Assembly (NCBI GenBank): GCA_005791165.1
Contig: SXXW01000031.1
Coordinates: 1-59,684, forward strand
Direction of reading: 5' to 3'
DNA: 59,684 nt
Origin: Cytophagaceae bacterium
Lineage (GTDB): Bacteria; Bacteroidota; Bacteroidia; Cytophagales; Spirosomataceae
Both the position numbers and the translations under genes were made by a program. The notes beneath the pieces were generated by a model. It was not told the origin of the DNA. It searched no databases and saw nothing but the letters and a program-made list of their open reading frames with translations. Each line of letters opens with the position of its first letter. The stretch's first letter is position 1. Shown in pieces: positions 9,824-18,945 of the stretch.

Positions 9824-10069
9824 ATGAAAATAACCTTTCTAACTCGTTTGTTGGCCTACTGGCAAGGAAACAAAGTGGTCACACTTTATTCTACTTCAAA
9901 TAGTCGAGTTTATACAACCATTGCCATCAAAACGAAAGACCAATGGATTTGTCAATTCCCTATTTTTGATAAAGAATGGGAATACATTTCAATAACCCTT
10001 TTGACAAATGGGAACTTAAAATTTACAGATCCAAAATTTGAAAATGCCGGTATCGATCGCTGGCGTTAA
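9824..10069 (+). CDS. Hypothetical protein, 81 aa
   Basis: I do not recognise this product. It starts 2 nt after the PEGA lipoprotein stop, which favours a real, translationally coupled gene. It is basic and rich in aromatic residues (YWQGNKVVTLYSTSN, WICQFPIFDKEWEYISI), has no signal peptide or membrane helix, and looks like a small beta-rich cytoplasmic protein. Its stop codon directly abuts the stop of the convergent PurF-like gene, with no space for a terminator. Confidence 0.6.
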   Translation: MKITFLTRLLAYWQGNKVVTLYSTSNSRVYTTIAIKTKDQWICQFPIFDKEWEYISITLLTNGNLKFTDPKFENAGIDRWR

Positions 10070-11986
10070 TTAATAAGCCCTAACTTCTACTCCCTTCATA
10101 AAATTCACAAAGGCTTTGTTGACCACTTGATTCCCGCCTGGAGTAGGGAAGTTTCCTGTAAAATACCAATCGCCTAAATGATTCGGGCATGCGACATTTA
10201 AATTTTGCACTGTTTGGTAGATCACCGAAACTTCGGCTTGAAGATGTTTGGGTTTGACAATTTCTGCAATCTTATTTGAAATTTCTTCGTTGGTAAACGG
10301 CGCATAAATAGCCTTGACAAAATTCTCTGAAGTTGACGTGCCATTTTCTAATGCCAACAAACATTTCAAGTTAACTTCATCTAAAATATTTTCAAGCCCT
10401 CTTTCTTTTAACAATTCCAAGGCTGCTCTAAAGGCTACAAAATCCTTCATTTTTGACATATCAATGCCATAGCAATCGGGATACCTGATTTGTGGCGCCG
10501 AAGAAACAATCACAATTTTCTTAGGAGAAAGCTTATCCAATAGACTCAAAATACTTTTTTCTAAGGTCGTTCCACGGACAATGGAATCATCGATTAACAC
10601 AACTGAATCGACACCCTTGTTGATCACTTCATATGTCGTGTCATACACGTGTGATACCATGTCGTCTCTTTGGTCGTCACTCGCTATAAAAGTTCTAACC
10701 TTTACATTTTTGGAAATAAGTTTTTCGACACGAGGCCTAAAAGTCAGTAATTCTTCCAATTCCTCCTCAAACAATATCCCATCCATGATGGCTTTTTTTC
10801 TTTCTTTGGCCAAATGATCTTCTAGGCCGTCAATCATTCCTAGAAATGCAGTTTCAGCGGTATTGGGGATATAAGAAAAAACCGTGTTTTTTAAATCGTG
10901 GTTTACTTCATCTAAAATTTGTGGAATTAATAATTGGCCTAGTTTTTTACGCTCATGGTAAATATCAGGATCTGATCCTCTGGAGAAATAAATTCGCTCA
11001 AACGAGCATGATTTTTGTTCTAAACGGTCTATGAATGCTGCTTCCTTAACGGATCCATCCATCGCTATCACGAGTGCATGTCCAGGAGTCACTTCTTTGA
11101 TTTCGGAATATTCGCAATCGAACGACGTTTTAATGGCTTGTTTTTCTGAGGCAACTACCACAACTTCATCGTCGATGTAATAAAAAGCTGGACGAATTCC
11201 GGCAGGATCTCTTGCGACAAAAGCAGATCCAAATCCCGTCATGCCGACCATCGCGTAACCTCCGTCAAAATCTTTACATGACCTTTCTAGGACACGCATT
11301 AAATCAATTTTTTCGGCTAGGATATCGGATAACTCTGGATTTTCGTATTTATCGCGGTATTTTAAAAATTGTCTTTGGTTTTCCTCATCCAAAAAATGGC
11401 CAATTTTTTCCATCACGGTGACAGTATCCACTTTTTCTTTCGGATGCTGTCCTAAGGAGACTAATTTGTCAAACAAATCATCCACATTAGTCATGTTGAA
11501 ATTTCCTGCCATCACTAAATTTCGTGAACGCCAGTTGTTTTGTCGCAACATCGGATGGCAATTCTCAATCTCATTCTGGCCATGAGTACCATAACGCAAG
11601 TGACCTAGGAGTACTTCACCCGTAAATGCCACATTATCTTGCCACCAAACCGCATCTTTTGAGGCATCGATGCCTGTATCGCGCTTGGTTTCTTTGGCTA
11701 ACTTATGTGCTTTCTTGAATTTCTTATCTATTTTTCCGAAGATGTCGGAAACAGCTTCAGGTTTCACAGATCTATATCGACTGATATACCGATGACCCGG
11801 TTTTACATTAATTTTGATGTTGGCAACCCCCGCTCCATCTTGCCCCCGATTTACTTGCTTTTCCATCATTAAATACAACTTTTTAAGGCCGTACATGGGG
11901 TTGTTGTATTTATCCAAATAGTACTGAAATGGCTTACGTAATCGGATTAGGGCTATTCCGCATTCGTGCTTAATGGAATCAGACAT
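10070..11986 (-). CDS. Long-form amidophosphoribosyltransferase-like protein (PurF family)
   Basis: This is a class II glutamine amidotransferase fused to a type I phosphoribosyltransferase. The expected reaction is PRPP + Gln to phosphoribosylamine, the first committed step of purine synthesis. The N-terminal nucleophile cysteine is at residue 9 (KHECGIAL), so an 8-residue propeptide must be removed. NRGQDGAG and GHLRYGTHG are glutaminase motifs. The PRPP loop VVLIDDSIVRGTT lies at about residues 465-477. At 638 aa it is well over 100 aa longer than E. coli PurF (505), with extra segments around 60-110 and 350-430. It may be a Bacteroidota-specific paralogue rather than the housekeeping PurF, so no symbol is given. 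Confidence 0.85.
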   Translation of the reverse strand: MSDSIKHECGIALIRLRKPFQYYLDKYNNPMYGLKKLYLMMEKQVNRGQDGAGVANIKINVKPGHRYISRYRSVKPEAVSDIFGKIDKKFKKAHKLAKETKRDTGIDASKDAVWWQDNVAFTGEVLLGHLRYGTHGQNEIENCHPMLRQNNWRSRNLVMAGNFNMTNVDDLFDKLVSLGQHPKEKVDTVTVMEKIGHFLDEENQRQFLKYRDKYENPELSDILAEKIDLMRVLERSCKDFDGGYAMVGMTGFGSAFVARDPAGIRPAFYYIDDEVVVVASEKQAIKTSFDCEYSEIKEVTPGHALVIAMDGSVKEAAFIDRLEQKSCSFERIYFSRGSDPDIYHERKKLGQLLIPQILDEVNHDLKNTVFSYIPNTAETAFLGMIDGLEDHLAKERKKAIMDGILFEEELEELLTFRPRVEKLISKNVKVRTFIASDDQRDDMVSHVYDTTYEVINKGVDSVVLIDDSIVRGTTLEKSILSLLDKLSPKKIVIVSSAPQIRYPDCYGIDMSKMKDFVAFRAALELLKERGLENILDEVNLKCLLALENGTSTSENFVKAIYAPFTNEEISNKIAEIVKPKHLQAEVSVIYQTVQNLNVACPNHLGDWYFTGNFPTPGGNQVVNKAFVNFMKGVEVRAY

Positions 11987-12081
11987 TAGATATTTTTTCT
12001 AGGAGAAGAATTCGTTTCAAAATCAGGTCAAAATTAGGGAATTATTAGGGAAGCCAAGCGTTAATTTTAGATTTTTTTAAT

Positions 12082-13560
12082 CTATAAATTCCAAAAATTA
12101 AAAATAAGATTTGGAGCAATTAAACAAAGGATTATACCGGCAGCTATTAAACCAAAAATCCACATATTTTTTTCAATTATTATTTCTTGATTTACATCCG
12201 ATTTTTTAAAATAAATATAAAATGGGATTTTTAAATAATAGAATACCGATACCGCCGTCGCGAAAATAGCGACAGATAATAAAGCGATAGTCGATATACT
12301 GGAATGGGCTTGAATCGACTCCCAGAGCAATGAAAAATAGGTGATTTTTGCTAGGAAAGTTCCTGCTGGCGGAAGCCCGATAAGCGCTATAAAGCCAACG
12401 AATAACAAAAGCGATTTGATGGGTTGCGATTTTGACAAACCTTTCCAGCCGTCCAAATTATCTACATATTCCATGTCATTTTCAGCTTGATTTTCTGCCA
12501 AAAAGAACACCAAAATAGTGCTTAATCCATACGTTAACCCATAAAACAATAAAGCTTCTGTAGCTTCTTTGGCAGGTGAAAGCCAAACCATAGCCATAAA
12601 TCCCCCATGTGCAATGCTAGAATACGCAAGTAAACGCTTGATATTTGTCTGCGTTATAGCCCCTAAATTTCCTATCAAAAGGGTTAAAATAGCCAATGAT
12701 GAAATATACATACTAATGTCAGTGGGTATGAAATGAATCATTCGGATCCCTAACCAGGTTACGGCAATTTTAGGGGCTATCGATATCCAAGCCATCCACG
12801 GCGCCGACAACGTTTCTAAAACATCTGGACTCCAGGGATGGAGTGGCGCCCATGACATCTTAAAAAGTAAAGCACATGAAATAAGGCCCAAACTTAGGCC
12901 AATGAACAGTGGATCCGCAGAAGAAAAAACCCGCGTAAAAGCTGGATTGCTAAAGGACATGGTGCCGGAAAGTCCATACATGAGCGAAATTCCATAGAGA
13001 AATATAGCGGATGTCGCCATGCCAAAAAGCACATAGGGCAATGCTGCGCGAGCACCTTCGGAATCTTTTCGAATGCCGACCAACAAATATGTACCCAAGG
13101 ACATTAATTCAATGGCCAAAAATAGGCTGAGCCAATGATTACTGATTCCCGTTAAAAGAGATCCAGATAAAATGCTGAAAAACCCTATTTGCTCTTCTAT
13201 GCTTAATTTTTTTCCAGTTATTTGGCTGACCAGTAAGATTAAAAAGCCCAAGGCTAAAATCAATAAATTGATCGAATTGCTGGCAGTTGTAATCCAAAAT
13301 AATGAAAAGGAGGCAAAGCCATTATGGCCATTTTGGAGTCTTTGAAATGCTAAGGCTAAAATAAATAGCAAGCCTAATAAGGAAATGAAATAGCGCCACG
13401 AGGAACTGGATTTTTCGGAATTGCCGTGGATAAATAATTCAACAAATATGCCTAGAATGAGTAGGCCAAGCACCAGTATTTCCGGAAGCATCAATGAAAA
13501 ACCTTGAACGATTTGGTCCAGTTTTACGGATAATCCAGCAAGGGTTTCAGCAGAAAACAT
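12082..13560 (-). CDS. nuoN: NADH-quinone oxidoreductase subunit N
   Basis: This is a proton-pumping antiporter-like membrane subunit of respiratory complex I, 492 aa with about 14 helices. Family signatures are the TM5-region glutamate (FLAIELMSLGTYLL), the HPWSPDV segment preceded by a lysine (LLFKMSWAPLHPWSPDV), the lysine in APKIAVTWLG, and LPPAGTFLAK. The position that is usually lysine in the (L)KYxLLG stretch reads LPYVLFG here. The start is taken at the ATG at 13560 rather than the TTG two codons earlier. It lies directly behind uvrA, and no other nuo gene is near, although nuoN normally follows nuoM. Confidence 0.9.
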   Translation of the reverse strand: MFSAETLAGLSVKLDQIVQGFSLMLPEILVLGLLILGIFVELFIHGNSEKSSSSWRYFISLLGLLFILALAFQRLQNGHNGFASFSLFWITTASNSINLLILALGFLILLVSQITGKKLSIEEQIGFFSILSGSLLTGISNHWLSLFLAIELMSLGTYLLVGIRKDSEGARAALPYVLFGMATSAIFLYGISLMYGLSGTMSFSNPAFTRVFSSADPLFIGLSLGLISCALLFKMSWAPLHPWSPDVLETLSAPWMAWISIAPKIAVTWLGIRMIHFIPTDISMYISSLAILTLLIGNLGAITQTNIKRLLAYSSIAHGGFMAMVWLSPAKEATEALLFYGLTYGLSTILVFFLAENQAENDMEYVDNLDGWKGLSKSQPIKSLLLFVGFIALIGLPPAGTFLAKITYFSLLWESIQAHSSISTIALLSVAIFATAVSVFYYLKIPFYIYFKKSDVNQEIIIEKNMWIFGLIAAGIILCLIAPNLIFNFWNL

Positions 13561-13568
13561 GTTCAAAT

Positions 13569-16424
13569 TTAGTGTTTTTTGGCAGGTATTTTTTGACTTA
13601 AGTAAAAAGCCGTTGGATTATTTTTTAAATGAATCATTTCTTCAGGGCTCCCCTCAAAGCTTAAATGTCCTCCCTGCTCTCCTCCTTCCGGGCCTAAATC
13701 AATGATGTGATCGGCGCATTTAATGACCTCCATATTATGTTCAATAATCACCACCGTATCACCTTGTTCCACTAAATCATTTAGGGCCTTGAGTAATTTT
13801 TTAATGTCATGAAAATGTAAACCCGTCGTAGGTTCGTCAAAAATAAATAAGGTTTTCCCTTTATTCGAATTCCCCTTGCCTAAAAAACTGGCCAATTTTA
13901 CGCGTTGGGCTTCCCCGCCAGAAAGCGAATTAGAAGACTGTCCCAGTTTTATGTATCCCAGTCCTACTTGGAATAAAGGGTCAATTTTTTCCGCAATGCG
14001 TGGCAATTTTTCACTGAAGAAAGGAATACTTTCCTCTACGGTCATGTCTAAAATTTCAGCAATGTTTTTGTCTTGGAAAGTAACCTCTAAAATTTCTTGT
14101 TTGAATCGACGGCCTGCACACGACTCACAAGTAAGCTTGATGTCCGCCATAAACTGCATTTCAATCGTTATTTCGCCTTCCCCTTGGCACGTTTCGCAGC
14201 GACCTCCTTCCACATTAAAAGAAAAATGTGCTGGTTTATATCCCCTTGATTTTGACATGGGCAGTTCGGAATACAATAGCCGAATGGCGTCATATGCTTT
14301 TATATAAGTGATCGGATTGGATCTGGACGACTTCCCAATGGGTTGTTGGTCCACCATTTCCACCCCCGCAATTTTCTGTAAACTACCCTTTATTTCCCTA
14401 AATCGGCCAGTTTCTTCGGTGCCCAACTGGAGATTTCTCAACAAAGCAGGGTATAATATTTTTCTGATGAGTGTTGATTTCCCTGACCCACTTACACCCG
14501 TTACCACGGTCATAATCCCTAATGGAATTTTAACATCTAAATTTTTAAGATTGTTTTCTTGTGCCCCCGTAATTTCGATGTGGGCTAAGGCTTTTCTTCT
14601 AATGGTCGGAATGTCAATTTGGTCTGCCCCATTTAAAAAACGAAGGGTATGGCTATCCGTAAGCTTATCCGCCAATGCATCTTCTAGATTTCCTTGGAAG
14701 ATGAGTTGGCCCCCATGTCTCCCCGCCTCAGGACCGATGTCAATGATCTGGTCTGCTGCGCGCATGATTTCTTCTTCGTGCTCAACCACAATGACGGTGT
14801 TGCCCATTTTTTTCAACATATCCAGCACGGAAATCAGTCTTTCCGTGTCACGTGGATGTAGGCCAATGCTGGGTTCATCCAAAATATACATGGAGCCCAC
14901 CAACGCGCTACCCAGTGAAGTGGCTAATTTGATGCGCTGAAACTCACCGCCTGATAAACTAGAACTAAGCCTGTTCAGAGTCAAATAACCCAAACCCACC
15001 CGATTCATGTAGTCAAGGCGGTTATTAATTTCAATTAATATTCTTTTGGCAATCGATTGATCATGATCACTTAAATCCAAGGAATCGAAGAATGCTTTTA
15101 CTTTTGAAATCGGCCAAAGCACCAAGTCGATAATCGATGTATTGTGAATTTTAACATAAGCCGCATCTCCCCTCAATCTTGACCCTTGGCATTCAGGACA
15201 TGTTGTTTTTCCTCGGTAACGAGATAACATGACCCGGTATTGAATTTTATACGTCTCTTTTTCTAAGTGTTCAAAAAATTGAGTTAAACCAGAAAAATAT
15301 TTATTGCCTTTCCAAAGCAGTTTTTTCTCACTGTCTGAAAGATCTTTGTAGGGTCTGTGAATTGGAAAATCAAAATGTATTCCATTTCGCAATAGTGGAT
15401 GTAGCCACTCGCTCATTCGTTCACTTCTCCAGGGTGCGATGGCTCCCTCATACACAGATAAATCATGGTCTGGGATTACTAAATCAGGATCTAGGCCAAG
15501 GACTTTTCCGTAGCCTTCACAGTTTTTACAAGCACCGTAAGGATTATTGAAAGAGAATAAATTTAAGCTAGGTTCTTCAAAAGCGATGCCATCTAATTCA
15601 AATTTATTGGAAAATATTTTTCGTTTTTCGCCGTCAATTTCGATCCAACAAACACCTTCGCCTTCGAAATAGGCTGTTTGAACCGAATCGCCTAGTCTAA
15701 AAATCGTTTCCTCATCTTCAGGCTGGCTGATTAATCGGTCTATCAGTATGGCTATTTCAGTGGGCTTTTTACTAAGTGATTTCAATTGGTTTGCATCCTC
15801 GACGAGCTCTTCTAGGTCAATGATTTCCTTCTCAAATTTTAATCTTGTATAGCCTTTTTGAATTAAGAGTTGGCATTCATCCTTCAGCGTTCTTTCCGTT
15901 TGCGAAATCAAAGGAGCTAAAATGAGTACTTTTTTTTGTGCATGCGTTCCCACCCAATCCACGATTGTCGAAACAGAATCTTTTTTAACTTCCTTGCCTG
16001 ACTTAGGCGAATATGTTTTCCCTATTCGGGCAAATAGCAGTTTTAAATAGTCGTAAATTTCTGTGCTAGTGCCGACGGTCGACCGCGGATTTTTTGTATT
16101 CACTTTTTGTTCAATCGCAATGGCGGGAGACACTCCTTTGATATAATCTACGGCAGGTTTCTCCATCCTGCCTAAGAATTGGCGCGCATAAGAATTTAGA
16201 CTCTCGACATACATTCGTTGGCCCTCCGCAAATAACGTATCAAAGGCCAATGATGATTTGCCAGATCCAGAAAGTCCAGTGATGACAACAAATTGATTTC
16301 TAGGAATAGCCACATCCACATTTTTCAAATTGTGGACACGAGCACCTTTAATTATGATGTGTGTTTTCGGGTCGAAATTTTCGATGGCCGACGAGCTTGC
16401 GATGCCCGTTTTAATATCATTCAT
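13569..16424 (-). CDS. uvrA: Excinuclease ABC subunit A
   Basis: This is the damage-recognition ATPase of nucleotide excision repair, at the normal full length of 951 aa. There are two ABC ATPase modules: Walker A GLSGSGKSS at about residue 50 and GVSGSGKST near 645, with signatures LSGGEFQRIKLA and LSGGEAQRVKLA and Walker B sites ILDEPSIGLH and IFDEPTTGLH. Zinc-binding CxxC pairs are visible (CKNCEGYG, CPECQGSR, CETCQGEG, CESCAGRR). The start ATG at 16424 gives the expected N-terminus. nuoN follows within 8 nt, so uvrA transcription probably continues into it. Confidence 0.98.
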   Translation of the reverse strand: MNDIKTGIASSSAIENFDPKTHIIIKGARVHNLKNVDVAIPRNQFVVITGLSGSGKSSLAFDTLFAEGQRMYVESLNSYARQFLGRMEKPAVDYIKGVSPAIAIEQKVNTKNPRSTVGTSTEIYDYLKLLFARIGKTYSPKSGKEVKKDSVSTIVDWVGTHAQKKVLILAPLISQTERTLKDECQLLIQKGYTRLKFEKEIIDLEELVEDANQLKSLSKKPTEIAILIDRLISQPEDEETIFRLGDSVQTAYFEGEGVCWIEIDGEKRKIFSNKFELDGIAFEEPSLNLFSFNNPYGACKNCEGYGKVLGLDPDLVIPDHDLSVYEGAIAPWRSERMSEWLHPLLRNGIHFDFPIHRPYKDLSDSEKKLLWKGNKYFSGLTQFFEHLEKETYKIQYRVMLSRYRGKTTCPECQGSRLRGDAAYVKIHNTSIIDLVLWPISKVKAFFDSLDLSDHDQSIAKRILIEINNRLDYMNRVGLGYLTLNRLSSSLSGGEFQRIKLATSLGSALVGSMYILDEPSIGLHPRDTERLISVLDMLKKMGNTVIVVEHEEEIMRAADQIIDIGPEAGRHGGQLIFQGNLEDALADKLTDSHTLRFLNGADQIDIPTIRRKALAHIEITGAQENNLKNLDVKIPLGIMTVVTGVSGSGKSTLIRKILYPALLRNLQLGTEETGRFREIKGSLQKIAGVEMVDQQPIGKSSRSNPITYIKAYDAIRLLYSELPMSKSRGYKPAHFSFNVEGGRCETCQGEGEITIEMQFMADIKLTCESCAGRRFKQEILEVTFQDKNIAEILDMTVEESIPFFSEKLPRIAEKIDPLFQVGLGYIKLGQSSNSLSGGEAQRVKLASFLGKGNSNKGKTLFIFDEPTTGLHFHDIKKLLKALNDLVEQGDTVVIIEHNMEVIKCADHIIDLGPEGGEQGGHLSFEGSPEEMIHLKNNPTAFYLSQKIPAKKH

Positions 16425-16579
16425 AAGACAAAAATAAACCTTTTAACTTGATAAAAATTATCAATGGATAGATTTTTAAAATCCCTTTTTCTATGTGATA
16501 TTTGAGTTGCGATTTGTAGCTTTACTAAATTTCAAAATAAGCCTAGTTTAGAGGCAAATTATGGATTAATATTTTTATC

Positions 16580-17170
16580 ATGAGCAAGATAGTAACACTG
16601 ATTTTATTTTCTTTTTTGGTATATACGCCTAACTTATTAGCACAAGATCCAATCGTGATTAAAGAGGAGGGGGCAAGAGGAGATTTGGATATAGAGCCGG
16701 ATGTTAGTGAGCTTAGTTTTAGGGAGCGTTTGCATTTCGGTGGAGGTATTTCAGGTTTGAGTTTTGGAAATCCTACGAGTATTGGTATTTCACCAATGGC
16801 GGGTTATTTACTCGCAAAAAATACGATTTTAGGCCTTGGAATGACGTATCAGTATTTTTCATTAAACTATGCGGGTTATAAAGCTACGAGTAATTTATTA
16901 GGAGAAAGAATTTTTGTTCGCCAACAAATTCCTGCATTATCCGCTTTGATTGGCCAGGGTTATTTAACGGCACAATTGGAAAATTTCGATAATATGTCTC
17001 CGGGTACCACAGGTGGATATTCAAATCCATTTTTAGTGGGCATTGGAATTGGTTCTCGAATCGGTATTAATTTATCTCTTATGTATGATTTAAATTATTC
17101 AGAAACTTCAGGAAAACAGTCGCCTTATGGCTCAGCATTCGTAGTTCAGGTGGGTGGATTTTTCTTTTAA
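16580..17170 (+). CDS. Small outer-membrane beta-barrel-like protein
   Basis: This 196-aa protein has a signal peptide (MSKIVTLILFSFLVYT, cleavage near LLAQ) and an acidic mature N-terminus. Alternating hydrophobic strands rich in Gly, Tyr and Phe follow, ending in Phe (VGGFFF), as outer-membrane barrels do. Segments such as GISPMAGYLLAKNTILGLGMTY resemble the porin-like OMP fold common in Bacteroidota. Specific function is unknown. It stands alone between divergent uvrA and the downstream nrdB, with its own 155-nt upstream region. Confidence 0.7.
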   Translation: MSKIVTLILFSFLVYTPNLLAQDPIVIKEEGARGDLDIEPDVSELSFRERLHFGGGISGLSFGNPTSIGISPMAGYLLAKNTILGLGMTYQYFSLNYAGYKATSNLLGERIFVRQQIPALSALIGQGYLTAQLENFDNMSPGTTGGYSNPFLVGIGIGSRIGINLSLMYDLNYSETSGKQSPYGSAFVVQVGGFFF

Positions 17171-17261
17171 TTTTTTTTTGCTTTTTTTTAAACAATTTGG
17201 CTTTAAATCAGTCTTGTATATCGGTAAGAAATTCATAAATTCGAATTCATTTTATTAACAT

Positions 17262-18242
17262 ATGTCTACATCTACTTTTGCAGAACCTTTATTGGTTGAA
17301 GATCCTAATCGTTTCGTTTTATTTCCTATAAAACATGATGATATTTGGCAGTTTTATAAAAAAGCGGAAGCGTCCTTTTGGACTGCGGAAGAAATTGATT
17401 TACAACAAGATTTAGCTGATTGGAAAAAAATGAATGACGGAGAGCGTCATTTTATTTCTCATGTTTTGGCATTTTTTGCTGCATCAGACGGAATTGTTAA
17501 TGAAAATTTAGCCAATAACTTTTTGAAAGAAGTTCAATATGCAGAGGCTAAATGTTTTTATGGTTTCCAAATCATGATGGAAAACATTCATTCAGAAACC
17601 TATTCATTGTTAATCGACTCTTACATTAATGATCCAAAAGAAAAGGATCATTTACTTCGTGCCATTGAAACGATAGATTGCGTGAAGAAGAAAGCGGATT
17701 GGGCATTGAGATGGATCGAGAGTGATAGTTTTGTTGAGCGTTTAATTTCATTTGCTGCTGTGGAGGGAATTTTCTTCTCAGGTAGTTTTTGTTCAATATT
17801 CTGGTTGAAAAAGCGTGGTTTAATGCCAGGCTTATCTTTCTCAAATGAGTTGATTTCTCGCGACGAAGGTTTGCACTGTGATTTTGCTTGTTTACTATAC
17901 ACAGACCATATTAAAAATAAAATTTCTCAAGAACGTATCTATGAGATTATCTTAAATGCAGTTGAGATTGAAAAAGAATTTGTGACAGTGGCTCTTCCTG
18001 TTTCATTGATCGGAATGAACGCCGAATTAATGTGTCAATACATTGAATTTGTTGCAGATCGTTTATTGATTTCGTTAGGATGTAAGAAAAACTATAATGC
18101 AGTGAATCCATTCGACTTTATGGAAATGATTTCATTGCAAGGGAAAACGAATTTCTTTGAGAAGCGTGTAGCTGAATATCAAAAATCAGGTGTTATGTCG
18201 GACAAGGAATCGATGTCTTTTTCAATGGACGAAGATTTTTAA
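17262..18242 (+). CDS. nrdB: Class I ribonucleotide reductase beta subunit
   Basis: This small subunit generates the radical for conversion of ribonucleotides to deoxyribonucleotides. The 326-aa product carries the full diiron set: Asp76, Glu107, His110 (ENIHSETY), Glu168, Glu202 and His205 (SRDEGLH). Tyr114 stands at the radical-tyrosine position, so it looks like a conventional tyrosyl-radical enzyme rather than a Tyr-less subclass. The large subunit (nrdA) is not adjacent: the gene is monocistronic here and is followed by a hairpin terminator. Codon use is that of a well-expressed gene. Confidence 0.96.
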   Translation: MSTSTFAEPLLVEDPNRFVLFPIKHDDIWQFYKKAEASFWTAEEIDLQQDLADWKKMNDGERHFISHVLAFFAASDGIVNENLANNFLKEVQYAEAKCFYGFQIMMENIHSETYSLLIDSYINDPKEKDHLLRAIETIDCVKKKADWALRWIESDSFVERLISFAAVEGIFFSGSFCSIFWLKKRGLMPGLSFSNELISRDEGLHCDFACLLYTDHIKNKISQERIYEIILNAVEIEKEFVTVALPVSLIGMNAELMCQYIEFVADRLLISLGCKKNYNAVNPFDFMEMISLQGKTNFFEKRVAEYQKSGVMSDKESMSFSMDEDF

Positions 18243-18261
18243 ATCTAAACTTATTTATGTT

Positions 18262-18294
18262 AAATGCCATGATGAAAATCAGGGCATTTTTTTT
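18262..18294 (+). terminator. Intrinsic terminator after nrdB
   Basis: A 7-bp stem (AAATGCC with GGCATTT) with a 14-nt loop is followed by a run of T. An alternative stem, AGGGCA with TGCCCT around the T-run (18281-18299), could act for the convergent minus-strand gene. Confidence 0.65.
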
Positions 18295-18303
18295 GCCCTA
18301 TAC

Positions 18304-18885
18304 TTACCAACGTTCAAGGACCATAGGCAAGGAAAGTCCAATGATGATGCCTGAAATGACTAGAACATAATAGGTTAATTTGATTTTAAATAATTCAATC
18401 AGGATATTGGAAAAGAAGAGTATGGAAGCTACGACAATTATTTGAGCTAATTCTAAGCCTATATTAAAGGCAAATAATGGGGATAAAATTGAACTCTCTT
18501 GGCCCAACAAGCTTTGCAAATAATTAGAAAATCCTAAGCCGTGGATCAAACCAAAAATTGATACAAGAATAAATTTACGTCTCGATAGTTTGGTTGATTT
18601 TACTTTGGTCTCCCTAAAATTTAAATTGGAGAAAGCGGAAAATAAAATGGTACAAGGAATTAAAAACTCGATCCAATTTTGCGAAAATTCAATCCATTTT
18701 AACGTGGCTAAGGCTAAGGTCAACGAATGACCCAAGGTAAAAGCAGTGATTAAAAGTAAGAGTTTATTTGCGTCATAGAATTTATAAATACACGTAATAG
18801 ATAAAATGAATAGCAAGTGGTCTAAGGCCTGAATATTCATGATATGCTGAAATCCTAAAATCAGGTAGCTGTTAAATGTGGACAT
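18304..18885 (-). CDS. HupE/UreJ-like membrane protein
   Basis: This 193-aa protein has about six membrane helices and belongs to the HupE/UreJ-type family of putative metal (nickel or similar) permeases. Diagnostic text includes an N-terminal histidine motif (GFQHIMNIQALDHLLF), TLGHSLTLALA and FGLIHGLGFSN. The regularly placed intramembrane histidines are the likely metal ligands. No hydrogenase or urease genes are visible nearby, so the substrate cannot be inferred from context. It is divergent from the GMC oxidoreductase, with 60 nt between the start codons. Confidence 0.75.
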   Translation of the reverse strand: MSTFNSYLILGFQHIMNIQALDHLLFILSITCIYKFYDANKLLLLITAFTLGHSLTLALATLKWIEFSQNWIEFLIPCTILFSAFSNLNFRETKVKSTKLSRRKFILVSIFGLIHGLGFSNYLQSLLGQESSILSPLFAFNIGLELAQIIVVASILFFSNILIELFKIKLTYYVLVISGIIIGLSLPMVLERW

Positions 18886-18945
18886 GTATGACGTAATTTT
18901 CCCTAAAAATATTGAAATTTAAAGAATAAATTTAAAAAATCTAAA

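Noticed and set aside
14308..14940. 210-codon open frame opposite uvrA
   Set aside because: It is an antisense shadow of a fully conserved UvrA segment.
17171..17261. NrdR box or strong promoter upstream of nrdB
   Set aside because: No pair of NrdR-like repeats was found. TTTG/TATATCGG at 17196-17224 has two mismatches and short spacing.
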